Shown here: piece by piece, positions 25,687 to 34,326 of the stretch
Layout: each line of letters begins with the position of its first letter
Numbering within the stretch: position 1 is the stretch's first letter
Assembly (NCBI RefSeq): GCF_004028635.1
Contig: NZ_RQJW01000006.1
Location: 646,573-710,572, forward strand
DNA: 64,000 bases
Reading direction: 5' to 3'
DNA from: Streptomyces cyaneus
Lineage (GTDB): Bacteria; Actinomycetota; Actinomycetes; Streptomycetales; Streptomycetaceae
The notes under the pieces: generated by a model
Database searches by the model: none
Seen by the model: the letters and a program-made list of their open reading frames with translations, nothing else
What the model was told of the DNA's origin: nothing
Program-made: the position numbers and the translations under genes

Positions 25687-25980
25687 ATGGGCACCGAGAA
25701 GGGCTGGGTGTACCGGGTGGACGAGCCGCACGGTTCACAGGGCTGGGGCCCCTACGGCAGCCGTCCTGAGCGGTGGCGGGGGACCGTCGTCACCGACGAT
25801 CCTGAAGAGACCGCCGAGTACGTCGCAGCCCTCGTCGTCACCGACCTGGTGACCGAGTGGGAGATGGGGGGCGCCGGGCAGAGGCATGTGCGCGTGATCG
25901 TCTGGGAGGACAGGGAAGGCGACGGGCCCGAGGACGCGGTGTTCACCGTGGAGATCCGACCCGACATCGACGCAGAGTGA
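25687..25980 (+). CDS. Small acidic hypothetical protein
   Basis: Protein of 97 aa. It has an aromatic N-terminal part (GWVYRVDEPHGSQGWGPYGS) and a beta-rich C-terminal part (HVRVIVWEDREGDGPEDAVF). No signal peptide or membrane segment is visible and the family is not recognised. The ATG at 25687 is chosen over one 30 bases upstream because the first residues of the longer form do not look coding. Codon use is normal for the region, which supports a real gene. Confidence 0.6.
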   Translation: MGTEKGWVYRVDEPHGSQGWGPYGSRPERWRGTVVTDDPEETAEYVAALVVTDLVTEWEMGGAGQRHVRVIVWEDREGDGPEDAVFTVEIRPDIDAE

Positions 25981-26020
25981 CCGATCAGCTGTCCGGCTCG
26001 TGCGAAGGCTTTGAGGCTCG

Positions 26021-26398
26021 TCACTCGGTCTCGACCGGCACCCGCACCCCGACCCGCACTCCGACCCGCACCCCCCACCCCGCCATCGCCCCGGCCTCCG
26101 CCTCCAGCACATGCCGTGAGCGGAGTCGGGGCAGGCCCAGGCGGCCGGGTTTCATGGTGCGTACGGCGATGACGGTGAGCTTGCGGTCGAGGTACGCGAC
26201 GTCGATGGGGATGCGCATGCGGAAGGTGTGCACGCCGCTGGCGGGCGTGAGCAGCATCGCCCCGTCGACGGAGTCTCGCCCCAGGAGCCCCTTCGTACGG
26301 GCCCGATACGACGACGCGACCTCCAGGGGAACCGAAACGTCACCCCGCTCGCCGTGCACGACCATCGTCCCCGGCCCATCACGCCACCGTCGTCCCAT
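26021..26398 (-). CDS. DUF192 family protein
   Basis: Protein of 125 aa matching DUF192: VPLEVASSYRARTKGLLGRD (N-terminal core), VDGAMLLTPASGVHTFRMRI, PIDVAYLDRKLTVIAVRTMK and SRHVLEAEAGAMAGWGVRVG. The family fold is a small beta barrel of unknown function. There is no signal peptide. The C-terminal tail GVRVGVRVGVRVPVETE is encoded by short tandem repeats (26035-26075). The start at 26398 is the first Met before the conserved core; the open frame continues far upstream without support. Confidence 0.8.
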   Translation of the reverse strand: MGRRWRDGPGTMVVHGERGDVSVPLEVASSYRARTKGLLGRDSVDGAMLLTPASGVHTFRMRIPIDVAYLDRKLTVIAVRTMKPGRLGLPRLRSRHVLEAEAGAMAGWGVRVGVRVGVRVPVETE

Positions 26399-26471
26399 GC
26401 GTCGGACACCTCCTGGGAGCCTCTTCAAAACTCTGTTGTCCGCCGAGTGCCGGCCGGGTAGGAAAACCCCC

Positions 26472-27350
26472 ATGACCGGACTCGGTGCAATCTTCCGCCC
26501 CCAACTCGCCCCCGAACGACTCCGATCCGTCGCTCGCCTCGCCGACGAGTCGGGCCTCGAAGAGCTCTGGCTCTGGGAGGACTGTTTCCGGGAGGGAGGG
26601 ATCTCCACGGCCGCAGCCGCACTCGCGTGGACCGAACGCGTGCGGGTCGGCATCGGACTCCTCCCCGTCCCGTTGCGGAACGTCGCCATCACCGCCATGG
26701 AAGTCGCCTCCCTCCGCCGCATGTTCCCGGGCCGTCCCATCCTCGCCGTCGGGCACGGTGTGCAGGACTGGATGGGTCAGGTCGGGGCTCGGGTCGAGTC
26801 GCCGGTGACTCTGTTGCGCGAGCATCTCGACGTGCTGCGGGCCCTGTTGCGCGGGGAGCGGGTCACCGTCGAGGGGCGGTACGTCAAGCTCGACGACGTC
26901 GCCCTCGACTGGCCGCCCGCCGAGCCGGTACCCGTCATCGCCGGGGTCACCGGGCCGCGCTCGCTGCGGCTGGCCGGTGAGGCGGCCGACGGGACGTTGC
27001 TCACCGCCTCGGCTTCGCCCGACGTGGTGCGCAAGGCGCGGCAACTCATCGACGAGGGGCGCCAGTCCGCCGGACGCGCCGGTGCCGAGCCACATCGCAT
27101 CGTCGTCTATCTGCTCACCGCCACCGGGGTCGACGGTCCCGCCCGGCTCAGGGCCGAACTCGAAGCCGAGGGGCTCGCCGCCGTGCCCGACCTCGGTGTC
27201 GCCGGGGACGCCGGCGCCGTCGCGAAGGCGGTGCAGCGGCTCGCGGATGCCGGTGCCGACACCGTGGTGCTGCAGCCGACGGGGGACGAGCCCGACCCGG
27301 AGGGGTTCGTTCGGTTCGTGGCCGAGGAAGTGCGGCCGTTGGTGCCGTAG
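26472..27350 (+). CDS. LLM-class F420/flavin-dependent oxidoreductase
   Basis: Luciferase-like TIM-barrel oxidoreductase (292 aa). Hallmarks are ADESGLEELWLWEDCFREGG, TERVRVGIGLLPVPLRN, ITAMEVASLRRMFPGRPILA and VIAGVTGPRSLRLAGEAADG. In actinobacteria most such proteins use coenzyme F420. Substrate unknown. Single gene, 73 bases from the divergent DUF192 gene, with which it shares a promoter region. Confidence 0.88.
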   Translation: MTGLGAIFRPQLAPERLRSVARLADESGLEELWLWEDCFREGGISTAAAALAWTERVRVGIGLLPVPLRNVAITAMEVASLRRMFPGRPILAVGHGVQDWMGQVGARVESPVTLLREHLDVLRALLRGERVTVEGRYVKLDDVALDWPPAEPVPVIAGVTGPRSLRLAGEAADGTLLTASASPDVVRKARQLIDEGRQSAGRAGAEPHRIVVYLLTATGVDGPARLRAELEAEGLAAVPDLGVAGDAGAVAKAVQRLADAGADTVVLQPTGDEPDPEGFVRFVAEEVRPLVP

Positions 27351-27411
27351 CGCGTTCGGACCGTTCGTCGGCGCAGGGGCGTTGTCAGTGGCTCCTGCCA
27401 CACTCCTGGGC

Positions 27412-27900
27412 ATGGGCGAAAAACTGAGCGACAACGACTACGCAGACGTACGGCTCCGAGACGTGCGGGACGCCGACCTCGAGGCCTTCCTCGCCTACGA
27501 GCACGACCCGGAGGCCGTCCGGCGGTCGAGATTCACGCCTCGGCCGCGCGAGGCCTTCCTGAAGCACTGGAGGACGAGAGTCCTCCCGGACGAGACCTGC
27601 CTCGTGCAGACGGTCACGGTGGGGGACGACGTGGCCGGAAGCGTCATCTCCTGGTGGGACGATGACCGCCGCTTCCTCGGCTACTGGCTCGGGCGGCCGT
27701 ACTGGGGGCGGGGCATCGGCACCAAGGCCCTCGCCCTCTTCCTCGCGCTGGAGACGACCCGTCCGCTGTACGCCGACCCCTTCCACGACAACACCGCCTC
27801 CGTGCGACTCCTCGAACGCCACGGCTTCCAACGCGCCGACACGATCCACCACGGCGACGACGAACACGTACTGCTCGTTCTGTCCGCCCCGGAAAAATGA
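27412..27900 (+). CDS. GNAT family N-acetyltransferase
   Basis: Acetyltransferase of 162 aa, RimJ/RimL-like. Acetyl-CoA motif A is GYWLGRPYWGRGIGTKALAL (with the R-G-x-G-T loop); the C-terminal NTASVRLLERHGFQRADTI is typical of this group. Substrate unknown; small-molecule or protein N-terminal acetylation are both possible. Confidence 0.88.
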   Translation: MGEKLSDNDYADVRLRDVRDADLEAFLAYEHDPEAVRRSRFTPRPREAFLKHWRTRVLPDETCLVQTVTVGDDVAGSVISWWDDDRRFLGYWLGRPYWGRGIGTKALALFLALETTRPLYADPFHDNTASVRLLERHGFQRADTIHHGDDEHVLLVLSAPEK

Positions 27901-27937
27901 GCGGCGCCCGCTGACAACGCCCTGGGACGATCACCGT

Positions 27938-28741
27938 ATGAAGGAGCCGCGCCCGCAGCACAGCACCCGTACCTTCGAGGACCTTGTCGCCGAAGGGGCC
28001 GCCGTGCCCACCGAAGGCTGGGACTTCTCCTGGTTCGAGGGGCGGGCCACCGAGGCGCGGCCGTCATGGGGGTATGCCGCGTCCCTCGCCGAGCGGCTCG
28101 CCCGGTCCACCGCCGCCCTCGACATCCAGACCGGGGGAGGCGAGGTGCTCGACTTCGCCCTGCGCCGCGCCGCTCCCGAGGCACCCGCCCTCGCCGTCGC
28201 CACCGAGGGCTGGCCGCCGAACATCGCCAAGGCGACCGCGCTCCTGCGCCCGCACGGCGTCGCCGTCGTCGCCTCGCCCGAGGACGCCCCGCTGCCCTTC
28301 GCCGACGGCGCCTTCGACCTCGTCAGCAGTCGGCACCCGGTCAGCCCGCACTGGGCCGAGATCGCCCGCCTCCTCCAGCCCGGCGGCACGTACTTCGCCC
28401 AGCACGTCGGGCCCCGCAGCGTCTTCGAGCTGGTCGAGTACTTCCTCGGCCCCCTCCCGCAGGAGCAGAGCGCCGGCCGCCACCCGGACCATGAGCGCGC
28501 CGACGCCGAGGCGGCCGGTCTGGAGATCGTCGAGGTGCGGGCCGAGCGGCTGCGCATGGAGTTCTACGACATCGCAGCCGTCGTCCATTTCCTGCGCAAG
28601 GTGGTGTGGATGGTCCCCGGCTTCACCGTCGAGGAGTACCGACCCCGACTGCGCGCCCTGCACGAGCAGATCCAGACCGACGGCCCCTTCGTCGCGCACA
28701 GCGCCCGCCACCTCTTCGAGGCCCGCAAGCCCGACGCCTGA
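27938..28741 (+). CDS. Class I SAM-dependent methyltransferase
   Basis: Protein of 267 aa. The SAM-binding motif I is degenerate (LDIQTGGGEVLDFALRRAAP), but motif II/III (EDAPLPFADGAFDLVSSRHP) and the post motifs (LLQPGGTYFAQHVGPRSVFE) are clear. The C-terminal region has helical substrate-binding segments (FYDIAAVVHFLRKVVWMVPG). Downstream of the GNAT gene by 37 bases and possibly co-transcribed. Substrate unknown. Confidence 0.82.
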   Translation: MKEPRPQHSTRTFEDLVAEGAAVPTEGWDFSWFEGRATEARPSWGYAASLAERLARSTAALDIQTGGGEVLDFALRRAAPEAPALAVATEGWPPNIAKATALLRPHGVAVVASPEDAPLPFADGAFDLVSSRHPVSPHWAEIARLLQPGGTYFAQHVGPRSVFELVEYFLGPLPQEQSAGRHPDHERADAEAAGLEIVEVRAERLRMEFYDIAAVVHFLRKVVWMVPGFTVEEYRPRLRALHEQIQTDGPFVAHSARHLFEARKPDA

Positions 28742-28780
28742 GCGTGCCCGGCGCGAACCTCACACCCGTCTGCGCGCCCC

Positions 28781-29941
28781 TCACGCATGGGGGCCGACCG
28801 TCACCTCTCCGACCACCAACTCCGCCTTCGCCTCCAGTACCTCCCCCACCCGCTCCACCTGCTCGCCCAACTCCCGCTCCTGCCGCGCCGTCAGGCGCCG
28901 TCCGATCGGCTCCACCGTGACGGTCGTACGACGGCCCCGGCGCCGCTGGTGCCAGACCCCGGCCACCACCCCGTCCACCAACAGCACCGGATAGTTCCCC
29001 GCCTGGCCACCCGCGAGCGCCCGCCGGTACGCCTCCCCGGGGAACAGCGACTCCCGCGGCTGCGCGGCGATGGCGTACGCGTCGAAGTACGGCAGCAACC
29101 GCACGCCACGCACCCGTCCGACGGGGAACTCCGTGTCACCTGCCGCCACCCAGGCCGCCGCCCCCTCGAAGGCGACCTCCTCGACCTCCCCCGCCTGAGC
29201 CAGCCCCCTGAAGAGGCTGACTGCCCAACCCCCGGGCGCCGCCAGCCACTTGGCGAAGTGCTGGGGCGTCGCCGGGCCGTACGCGCGCAGATACCGGCGT
29301 ACGAGCTCGCGCAGCGCCGCCGGCCCCGGCACCGGTCCGGGTTCGAACTCCGGCGGCCGTGTGTACGTCACCTTCCGCCCCCGGTTCGGGCCGAAGCACA
29401 GTGCGCCCGACTGGCCCGCCCGGTGCAGTACCTGCCGCCAGCGCGGCCACAGGTCCTGGAAGGCGGGCATCACCAGGTCACCGGCCCAGGAACCGGTGCG
29501 GGCGACCACCGCCTCGCCCAGCTCCTCCACAGTCAGACACACCCCGTCGAGGGCGTTCCCGATCGCCGCCACGATCTGCTCGGCCTGCTTCTCCGTCACC
29601 CGCACATCCGGCGGAAACGGGCTCGGGCCCGTCGGAATCGCGGTCAGCGCACCGCACCACAGCGGCAGCTCGGCGGCGGGCAGCAGATGGACCGTGCCGC
29701 GCGGGCCGAACGTCTTCACCAGTGAGCGGTCCTCCCAGAGCGCGGCCCGTACGTCCGCCCGAGTCACCCCGGCGGCTCGCACCCCCACCGAGGCCTCGGC
29801 CGCGGACAGCACCTGCGCATGCGCGCCCAGCATCGCCCCGACCACATCGCCGACCGGCGTGCCGCGCTCGGCGGGACGGTCCAGGAACTGCCGCTCCAGC
29901 CGCCGCGCACTCGCCTGGCCCCACGTCACAGTGACAGTCAT
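28781..29941 (-). CDS. HTH_42 winged-helix protein, AlkZ-like putative DNA glycosylase
   Basis: Protein of 386 aa of the HTH_42 family, which includes AlkZ, the glycosylase that unhooks azinomycin-type DNA crosslinks, and YcaQ. Typical segments: RADVRAALWEDRSLVKTFGP, RGTVHLLPAAELPLW, RAYGPATPQHFAKWLAAPGG, RGVRLLPYFDAYAIAAQPRE and YPVLLVDGVVAGVWHQRRRG. Where AlkZ has its catalytic Gln-X-Gln motif, this protein has His41-Ala42-Gln43 (LGAHAQVL). Activity is therefore likely but unproven. It stands alone, with no biosynthetic genes nearby. Confidence 0.8.
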   Translation of the reverse strand: MTVTVTWGQASARRLERQFLDRPAERGTPVGDVVGAMLGAHAQVLSAAEASVGVRAAGVTRADVRAALWEDRSLVKTFGPRGTVHLLPAAELPLWCGALTAIPTGPSPFPPDVRVTEKQAEQIVAAIGNALDGVCLTVEELGEAVVARTGSWAGDLVMPAFQDLWPRWRQVLHRAGQSGALCFGPNRGRKVTYTRPPEFEPGPVPGPAALRELVRRYLRAYGPATPQHFAKWLAAPGGWAVSLFRGLAQAGEVEEVAFEGAAAWVAAGDTEFPVGRVRGVRLLPYFDAYAIAAQPRESLFPGEAYRRALAGGQAGNYPVLLVDGVVAGVWHQRRRGRRTTVTVEPIGRRLTARQERELGEQVERVGEVLEAKAELVVGEVTVGPHA

Positions 29942-30677
29942 ACGGCGACGTTAGGCCGGATAGAGGTCAGATTCTGTCCGCTTGGTGGCCCGCCGCCCTG
30001 TGTCGCCCTGTGCCGCCCCGCGCCGCCCTGTGCCGTGCGATGCAAACCGTGCATCCGTGCGCAAACGCCCTTCGCCTCCTGCGCATCAAAGGAGTCCACA
30101 CCTTTTCCACATTGTTATGACGGCCGACTCGATTTCCCTCCACCTCTCACGTAAGTTCAGACCAAGGTAATTCGCGTAAGCAAAGCTGCGCGGCGGCACC
30201 GCGCAGCGGAGGGGGCTGCGCGGTGCTGCGCACCCGTACGCACCCCTGATGGACGCGCATCGCATCGGACCCGCTTGCGCCCTGCGGAGTCGTGCGCCTC
30301 GTCAAGTGGACGTTCGCGGTCGGGGTCACCCGGGGGAGGGAAGCACGGACAAGTCACCGAGCGGGGCCCAAGGTGCGGCAAACCCTCCGGATCCGACCGC
30401 ATCCCACGCGTTTCCCCTGGGAATCGGCCCCGATCCCGTCGAGAATCCGCCACGAAAGCGCCCTGTCATGGATACCGGGCCGTCGCCGAGCGATTTCGGA
30501 GAGTGATTGTGGCACGCCGATGCGCGCAGCATCCCTCACGAAGGGTTATGGTGGAAACCCCCCCTCGGGCCGGTCCGTCTCCCCCCCACGGACCGGCCCG
30601 TTTTCTTTGCCCTCGGACACCCCTGAGCCGCCCTCGCACCGGCGGCCGAACTTCGTCCGCGCACTAGAGTCCGGCCC
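29942..30677. other. Long intergenic region upstream of the membrane protein gene
   Basis: A 736-base gap without a credible protein gene. The left part is rich in short CGCCCTGTG words. Around 30185-30235 GCGCGGCGGCACCGCGCAGC and GGCTGCGCGGTGCTGCGCA can form GC-rich hairpins. The right part carries the candidate 6C-like RNA and its terminator (30500-30608). Several frames are open across the region but have no family signature or ribosome site. Confidence 0.6.
30500..30608 (+). ncRNA. Candidate 6C-like small RNA ending in a C-loop terminator
   Basis: Near the 3' end are two runs of seven C (30558-30564 and 30581-30587). The second run sits in the loop of a perfect 13-bp hairpin (arms CGGGCCGGTCCGT at 30566-30578 and ACGGACCGGCCCG at 30588-30600) followed by TTTTCTTT, i.e. 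a strong terminator. Upstream are short hairpins GATGC/GCATC (30519-30533) and CCCT/AGGG (30533-30545). Two C-rich stretches with a terminator stem fit the actinobacterial 6C RNA description. The 5' end is not defined. Confidence 0.5.
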
Positions 30678-31262
30678 ATGTCGAACGATCATCCGACTCC
30701 ACCGACTCCGCCCACCCCGCCGGGCCCGTCCGGGCCATACGGCTCGCAGGGCCCCTACGGCATGCAGCCCCCGCACCCGCAGCCGCCCTTCGGTCAGCCG
30801 ACCCCATACGGTCAGCCGACCCCGTACGGCCAGCCGGCTCCCTACGGCCCCCCGTACCCGTACGCCCCGGCACCGTTCCTCACCATGCCCAGCCCGGTAC
30901 GCGCCGCCCAGGTCGTGATCTGGGTGATGGCGGGCATAGGCCTGCTGCTCACGATCGTCGTGGCCGCTGTCTCCGGCGCCGAGGCCTCAGGGCGGTTCTT
31001 CTCGACGTTCCTGCTGACCATCCCGCTGTTCATCCTGGCCTTCCGCTATCCGACGGCGGGCAACGGCGTCCGTGTCGCCTCCATAGTCCTGGCGAGCGTG
31101 CAGATCGTCTTCGGTCTGGGTTCGCTGGCGAACCGGGTGCCGGGCGGCGTCATCGCCCTCGCCGGGGCCATCACCGTCGTGGTGCTGCTCAGTCAGGGCG
31201 GCGCGTCGCTGTGGTTCCGCCGGCCGCGCCCCGGAGCCGTACCGCAGGGGCCGTACGTGTGA
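30678..31262 (+). CDS. Membrane protein with proline-rich N-terminal tail
   Basis: Protein of 194 aa. Residues 1-70 are Pro/Tyr/Gly/Gln-rich (repeated QPTPYG words) and likely cytoplasmic and disordered. About four transmembrane helices follow: AAQVVIWVMAGIGLLLTIVV, FFSTFLLTIPLFILAFRY, VASIVLASVQIVFGLGSLA and GVIALAGAITVVVLLSQGG. This layout is common in Streptomyces and has no assigned function. Confidence 0.8.
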   Translation: MSNDHPTPPTPPTPPGPSGPYGSQGPYGMQPPHPQPPFGQPTPYGQPTPYGQPAPYGPPYPYAPAPFLTMPSPVRAAQVVIWVMAGIGLLLTIVVAAVSGAEASGRFFSTFLLTIPLFILAFRYPTAGNGVRVASIVLASVQIVFGLGSLANRVPGGVIALAGAITVVVLLSQGGASLWFRRPRPGAVPQGPYV

Positions 31263-31457
31263 CACCCATGGGCGGTGCCCCGGCGCGACAGGGGTAGGCT
31301 TCGCCTCCGGGGACCGCCATACGGACAGGGACCGCCCCGGGAGGGTGCTGACTCTCCTAGACCGCGCCGCGACCATCGCCGCGCACCGATCATCGCGACC
31401 ACCGCGACCACGCCGGGGCCGCGCCTGTCCGATCCGTACGGAGGGGCTGACAAACAC

Positions 31458-32231
31458 GTGAACCTGCGCGACAAGCTGCGCGGCCTGCTGGTCAGGCTGT
31501 ACGCACGCCGGGTGGAGGGTCACCTGGACCACGCTCAGGTGCCCAAGCACATCGGCGTCATCATGGACGGCAACCGGCGCTGGGCGAAGGCCGCGGGTTC
31601 CACCACCGTGCACGGTCACCGGGCGGGTGCCGAGAAGATCGAGGAGTTCCTCGGCTGGTGCTCCGAGACGGACGTCGAGGTCGTCACCCTCTGGCTGCTG
31701 TCCACGGACAACTTCGACCGGCCGCAGGACGAGCTCGTCCCGCTCCTCGGCATCATCGAGGACGTCGTCCGTACCCTCGCCGCCGACGGGCGCTGGCGGG
31801 TGCACCACGTCGGCACGCCCGACCTGCTGCCGTCCGGGATGCAGACCACCCTCAAGGAGGCCGAGGAGGCCACCGCGCACGTCGACGGGATACTGGTCAA
31901 CGTCGCCATCGGCTACGGCGGTCGCCAGGAGATCGCCGACGCCGTGCGCTCGATGATCGTCGACGCCCAGGACAAGGGCACCTCGATGGAGGACCTCGCC
32001 GAGTCCGTCAGCGTCGACCTGATCGGCAGCCACCTCTACACCGGCGACCAGCCCGACCCGGACCTCGTGATCCGTACCAGCGGCGAGCAGCGGCTGTCCG
32101 GATTCATGCTCTGGCAGACCGCCCACTCCGAGTACTACTTCTGCGAGGTCTTCTGGCCGGCCTTCCGCAAGGTCGACTTCCTGCGGGCCCTGCGCGACTA
32201 CGCGGCCCGGCACCGGCGTTACGGCGGCTGA
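31458..32231 (+). CDS. uppS: Cis-prenyltransferase (UppS-like isoprenyl diphosphate synthase)
   Basis: Z-isoprenyl diphosphate synthase of 257 aa. It adds isopentenyl units in cis; products are undecaprenyl or shorter Z-prenyl diphosphates. Key motifs: HIGVIMDGNRRWAKAAG with catalytic Asp37, AGAEKIEEFLGWC, LWLLSTDNFDRP, and the C-terminal DLVIRTSGEQRLSGFMLWQT ... EYYFCEVFWP. The GTG start follows GAGGGGCTGACAAACAC. Actinobacteria usually carry two such genes, so this one may make either the long-chain carrier or a short-chain precursor. Confidence 0.9.
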   Translation: MNLRDKLRGLLVRLYARRVEGHLDHAQVPKHIGVIMDGNRRWAKAAGSTTVHGHRAGAEKIEEFLGWCSETDVEVVTLWLLSTDNFDRPQDELVPLLGIIEDVVRTLAADGRWRVHHVGTPDLLPSGMQTTLKEAEEATAHVDGILVNVAIGYGGRQEIADAVRSMIVDAQDKGTSMEDLAESVSVDLIGSHLYTGDQPDPDLVIRTSGEQRLSGFMLWQTAHSEYYFCEVFWPAFRKVDFLRALRDYAARHRRYGG

Positions 32232-32584
32232 GCCCCTTTCGGCCAGCTGATCGCCGTATCCGGCCGAGACGAAAGTCACCCTCTCCGGGACAGAAGTAAC
32301 AAGGAGTTCACCAGCGCGCCGTCATATGCGCTGGCATGGCACCGCATGTTCGAGGGCATAAGCCAAGCAGGTCGACGCCCGAACCACGGGTGTCGTATCT
32401 CAGCGGGCGGCGCCGGAGCCGTCCGCCCGGGAGGCCCTTTGCACCAGCTCGACCGTGCGGTCACGGCACGGAAGAAGCAGTGGAGGGCCGGTTTTCGGCC
32501 CTTGCACGGCGTGCAGGGCGGCCGACGACCGGTCCAGCTCCACTCCGTCGCTCCCCGACCTCATCCGAGGGGGTACGTCCTTCC
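32232..32584. other. Intergenic region between uppS-like and PhoH genes
   Basis: A 353-base gap. A short hairpin AGGGCCG-GTTTT-CGGCCCT lies at 32484-32502 without a T run. A frame is open through the region into the PhoH gene but has no domain signature. The promoter of the PhoH gene is expected here; no clear -10/-35 pair was recognised. Confidence 0.5.
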
Positions 32585-33910
32585 GTGGTGACCAGCACAA
32601 AGCGCCACAAGCCAGACCGGCGCACCTACGTTCTCGACACCAGCGTCCTGCTGGCCGACCCGAACGCCCTGAACCGCTTCGACGAGCACGAGGTCGTGCT
32701 CCCCATCGTCGTGGTGACGGAACTGGAGGCCAAGCGGCACCATCCCGAACTCGGTTACTTCGCCCGGCAGGCACTGCGCCTGCTCGACGAGTTCCGGGTG
32801 AAGTACGGCCGTCTCGATGCCCCCATCCCGACCGGGGACCTCGGCGGGACCGTCCGTGTCGAGCTCAACCACTCGGACCCCAGCGTTCTGCCGACCGGCT
32901 ACCGCCTGGGGGACAACGACTCCCGCATCCTCGCCGTGGCCCGCAATCTGCAGGCCGAGGGGTTCGACGTCACCGTCGTGTCGAAGGACCTGCCGCTCAG
33001 GATCAAGGCCTCGTCCGTCGGTCTGCTCGCCGAGGAGTACCGAGCCGAGCTCGCCATCACGGACTCCTCCGGTTGGACCGGAATGTCCGAACTGACCCTA
33101 CCGGGTGAGCAGGTGGACGTCCTCTTCGAGGAGGGGCATGTCTATGTCCCCGAGGCCTCCGAGATGCCGGTGCACACCGGACTGATGATCCAGTCCGAGC
33201 GCGGCAAGGCGCTGGGCCGGATCACGCCCGAGGGCAACGTCCGGCTGGTGCGCGGTGATCGGGAGGCCTTCGGCATCAAGGGCCGCAGTGCCGAGCAGCG
33301 GATCGCGCTCGACCTGCTGCTCGACCCGGACGTCGGGATCGTGTCCATGGGCGGCCGGGCCGGCACCGGCAAGTCGGCGCTGGCGCTGTGCGCCGGTCTC
33401 GAGGCCGTGCTGGAGCGGCGTCAGCACCAGAAGGTGATGGTCTTCCGGCCGCTGTACGCGGTGGGCGGGCAGGAACTCGGCTATCTGCCCGGGTCCGAGG
33501 CCGAGAAGATGAGCCCCTGGGCGCAGGCGGTCTTCGACACGCTGTCCGCGGTCACCAGCCGCGAGGTCATCGAGGAGGTCACTTCCCGCGGCATGCTGGA
33601 GGTGCTGCCCCTCACCCACATCCGCGGACGCTCGCTGCACGACGCGTTCGTGATCGTGGACGAGGCACAGTCACTGGAAAGGAATGTCCTGCTGACTGTT
33701 CTGTCCCGAATTGGCGCTAATTCGCGGGTGGTTCTCACCCATGACGTGGCCCAGCGGGACAATCTGAGGGTCGGGCGCTACGACGGTGTCGTCGCCGTCG
33801 TGGAGAAGCTGAAGGGGCATCCCCTCTTCGCCCACGTCACGCTGACGCGGTCCGAGAGGTCCCAGATTGCCGCCCTTGTGACCGAAATGCTGGAGGACGG
33901 GCAGATCTGA
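32585..33910 (+). CDS. PIN domain-PhoH family ATPase (PhoH2 type)
   Basis: Fusion of 441 aa. The N-terminal PIN ribonuclease domain has RTYVLDTSVLLADPNALNRF, VVVTELEAKRH and LGDNDSRILAVARNL (acidic active-site residues Asp/Glu/Asp). The PhoH domain follows with Walker A GGRAGTGKS near residue 257, LPLTHIRGRSLHDAFVIVDE with Walker B DEAQ, and VLTHDVAQRDNLRVGRYDG. Related PhoH2 proteins unwind and cut RNA. Two adjacent GTG codons serve as possible start; the first gives MVTSTKR. Confidence 0.9.
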   Translation: MVTSTKRHKPDRRTYVLDTSVLLADPNALNRFDEHEVVLPIVVVTELEAKRHHPELGYFARQALRLLDEFRVKYGRLDAPIPTGDLGGTVRVELNHSDPSVLPTGYRLGDNDSRILAVARNLQAEGFDVTVVSKDLPLRIKASSVGLLAEEYRAELAITDSSGWTGMSELTLPGEQVDVLFEEGHVYVPEASEMPVHTGLMIQSERGKALGRITPEGNVRLVRGDREAFGIKGRSAEQRIALDLLLDPDVGIVSMGGRAGTGKSALALCAGLEAVLERRQHQKVMVFRPLYAVGGQELGYLPGSEAEKMSPWAQAVFDTLSAVTSREVIEEVTSRGMLEVLPLTHIRGRSLHDAFVIVDEAQSLERNVLLTVLSRIGANSRVVLTHDVAQRDNLRVGRYDGVVAVVEKLKGHPLFAHVTLTRSERSQIAALVTEMLEDGQI

Positions 33911-34326
33911 CCCAAGTGCTCAACTTGCGGTAGCTACTCGCTGGTTGGCGCCGTTCGGAAAGGCCGAGAGCCTATCCGGGCGGCGCCTCGGCGTGTGCGG
34001 CTTTCCGCAAAACCCCTGGGACAAACGAGGTGTGAGCTTTCACACGCAACACAGAATTGCCTTGCGGCGTCCGGTTACGGCAGAGTCTCACTCCTGTCAG
34101 GCCCCGCATACGACACACCTGTACCCCCAGCGGTACGGCACCACAGCAACACCACCCAACTGCATAACGCCGTCGTATGCCGCCCGAGTCACCACGCGGC
34201 GCTCTCCTCGCGGGAGTTGCCCACCGGGTCCGAGCCTCCCGTGACCCCGCAGTTGGGAGGCCAGCGCCAGGGGCACGATTGCGTCCGCCAGGGTCACCGA
34301 AGCGGGCGATGCTGGAAGGAAACCGT
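33911..34326. other. Long leader region of the transglycosylase gene
   Basis: A 416-base non-coding stretch. It holds a perfect inverted repeat GTGTGA-GCTT-TCACAC at 34030-34045, which could be an operator, and several GC-rich hairpins (for example around 33945-33990 and 34205-34260). The length fits a long 5' leader such as those of Streptomyces cell-wall hydrolase genes. No c-di-AMP riboswitch core could be matched with confidence. Confidence 0.5.
34030..34045. promoter_or_regulatory. Perfect inverted repeat GTGTGA-N4-TCACAC
   Basis: GTGTGAGCTTTCACAC lies about 280 bases upstream of the transglycosylase-like gene and 120 bases downstream of phoH. It resembles half-sites of CRP/FNR-like regulators, but the spacing is shorter than the usual TGTGA-N6-TCACA. 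The bound protein, if any, is unknown. Confidence 0.4.

Noticed and set aside
32484..32502. Terminator after the uppS-like gene
   Set aside because: The 7-bp stem lacks a T run and is 250 bases after the stop.
34030..34045. Canonical CRP site
   Set aside because: Spacing between the half-sites is 4, not the 6 of TGTGA-N6-TCACA.
33911..34326. c-di-AMP (ydaO) riboswitch before the transglycosylase gene
   Set aside because: I could not align the conserved core; only an Rfam scan could decide.
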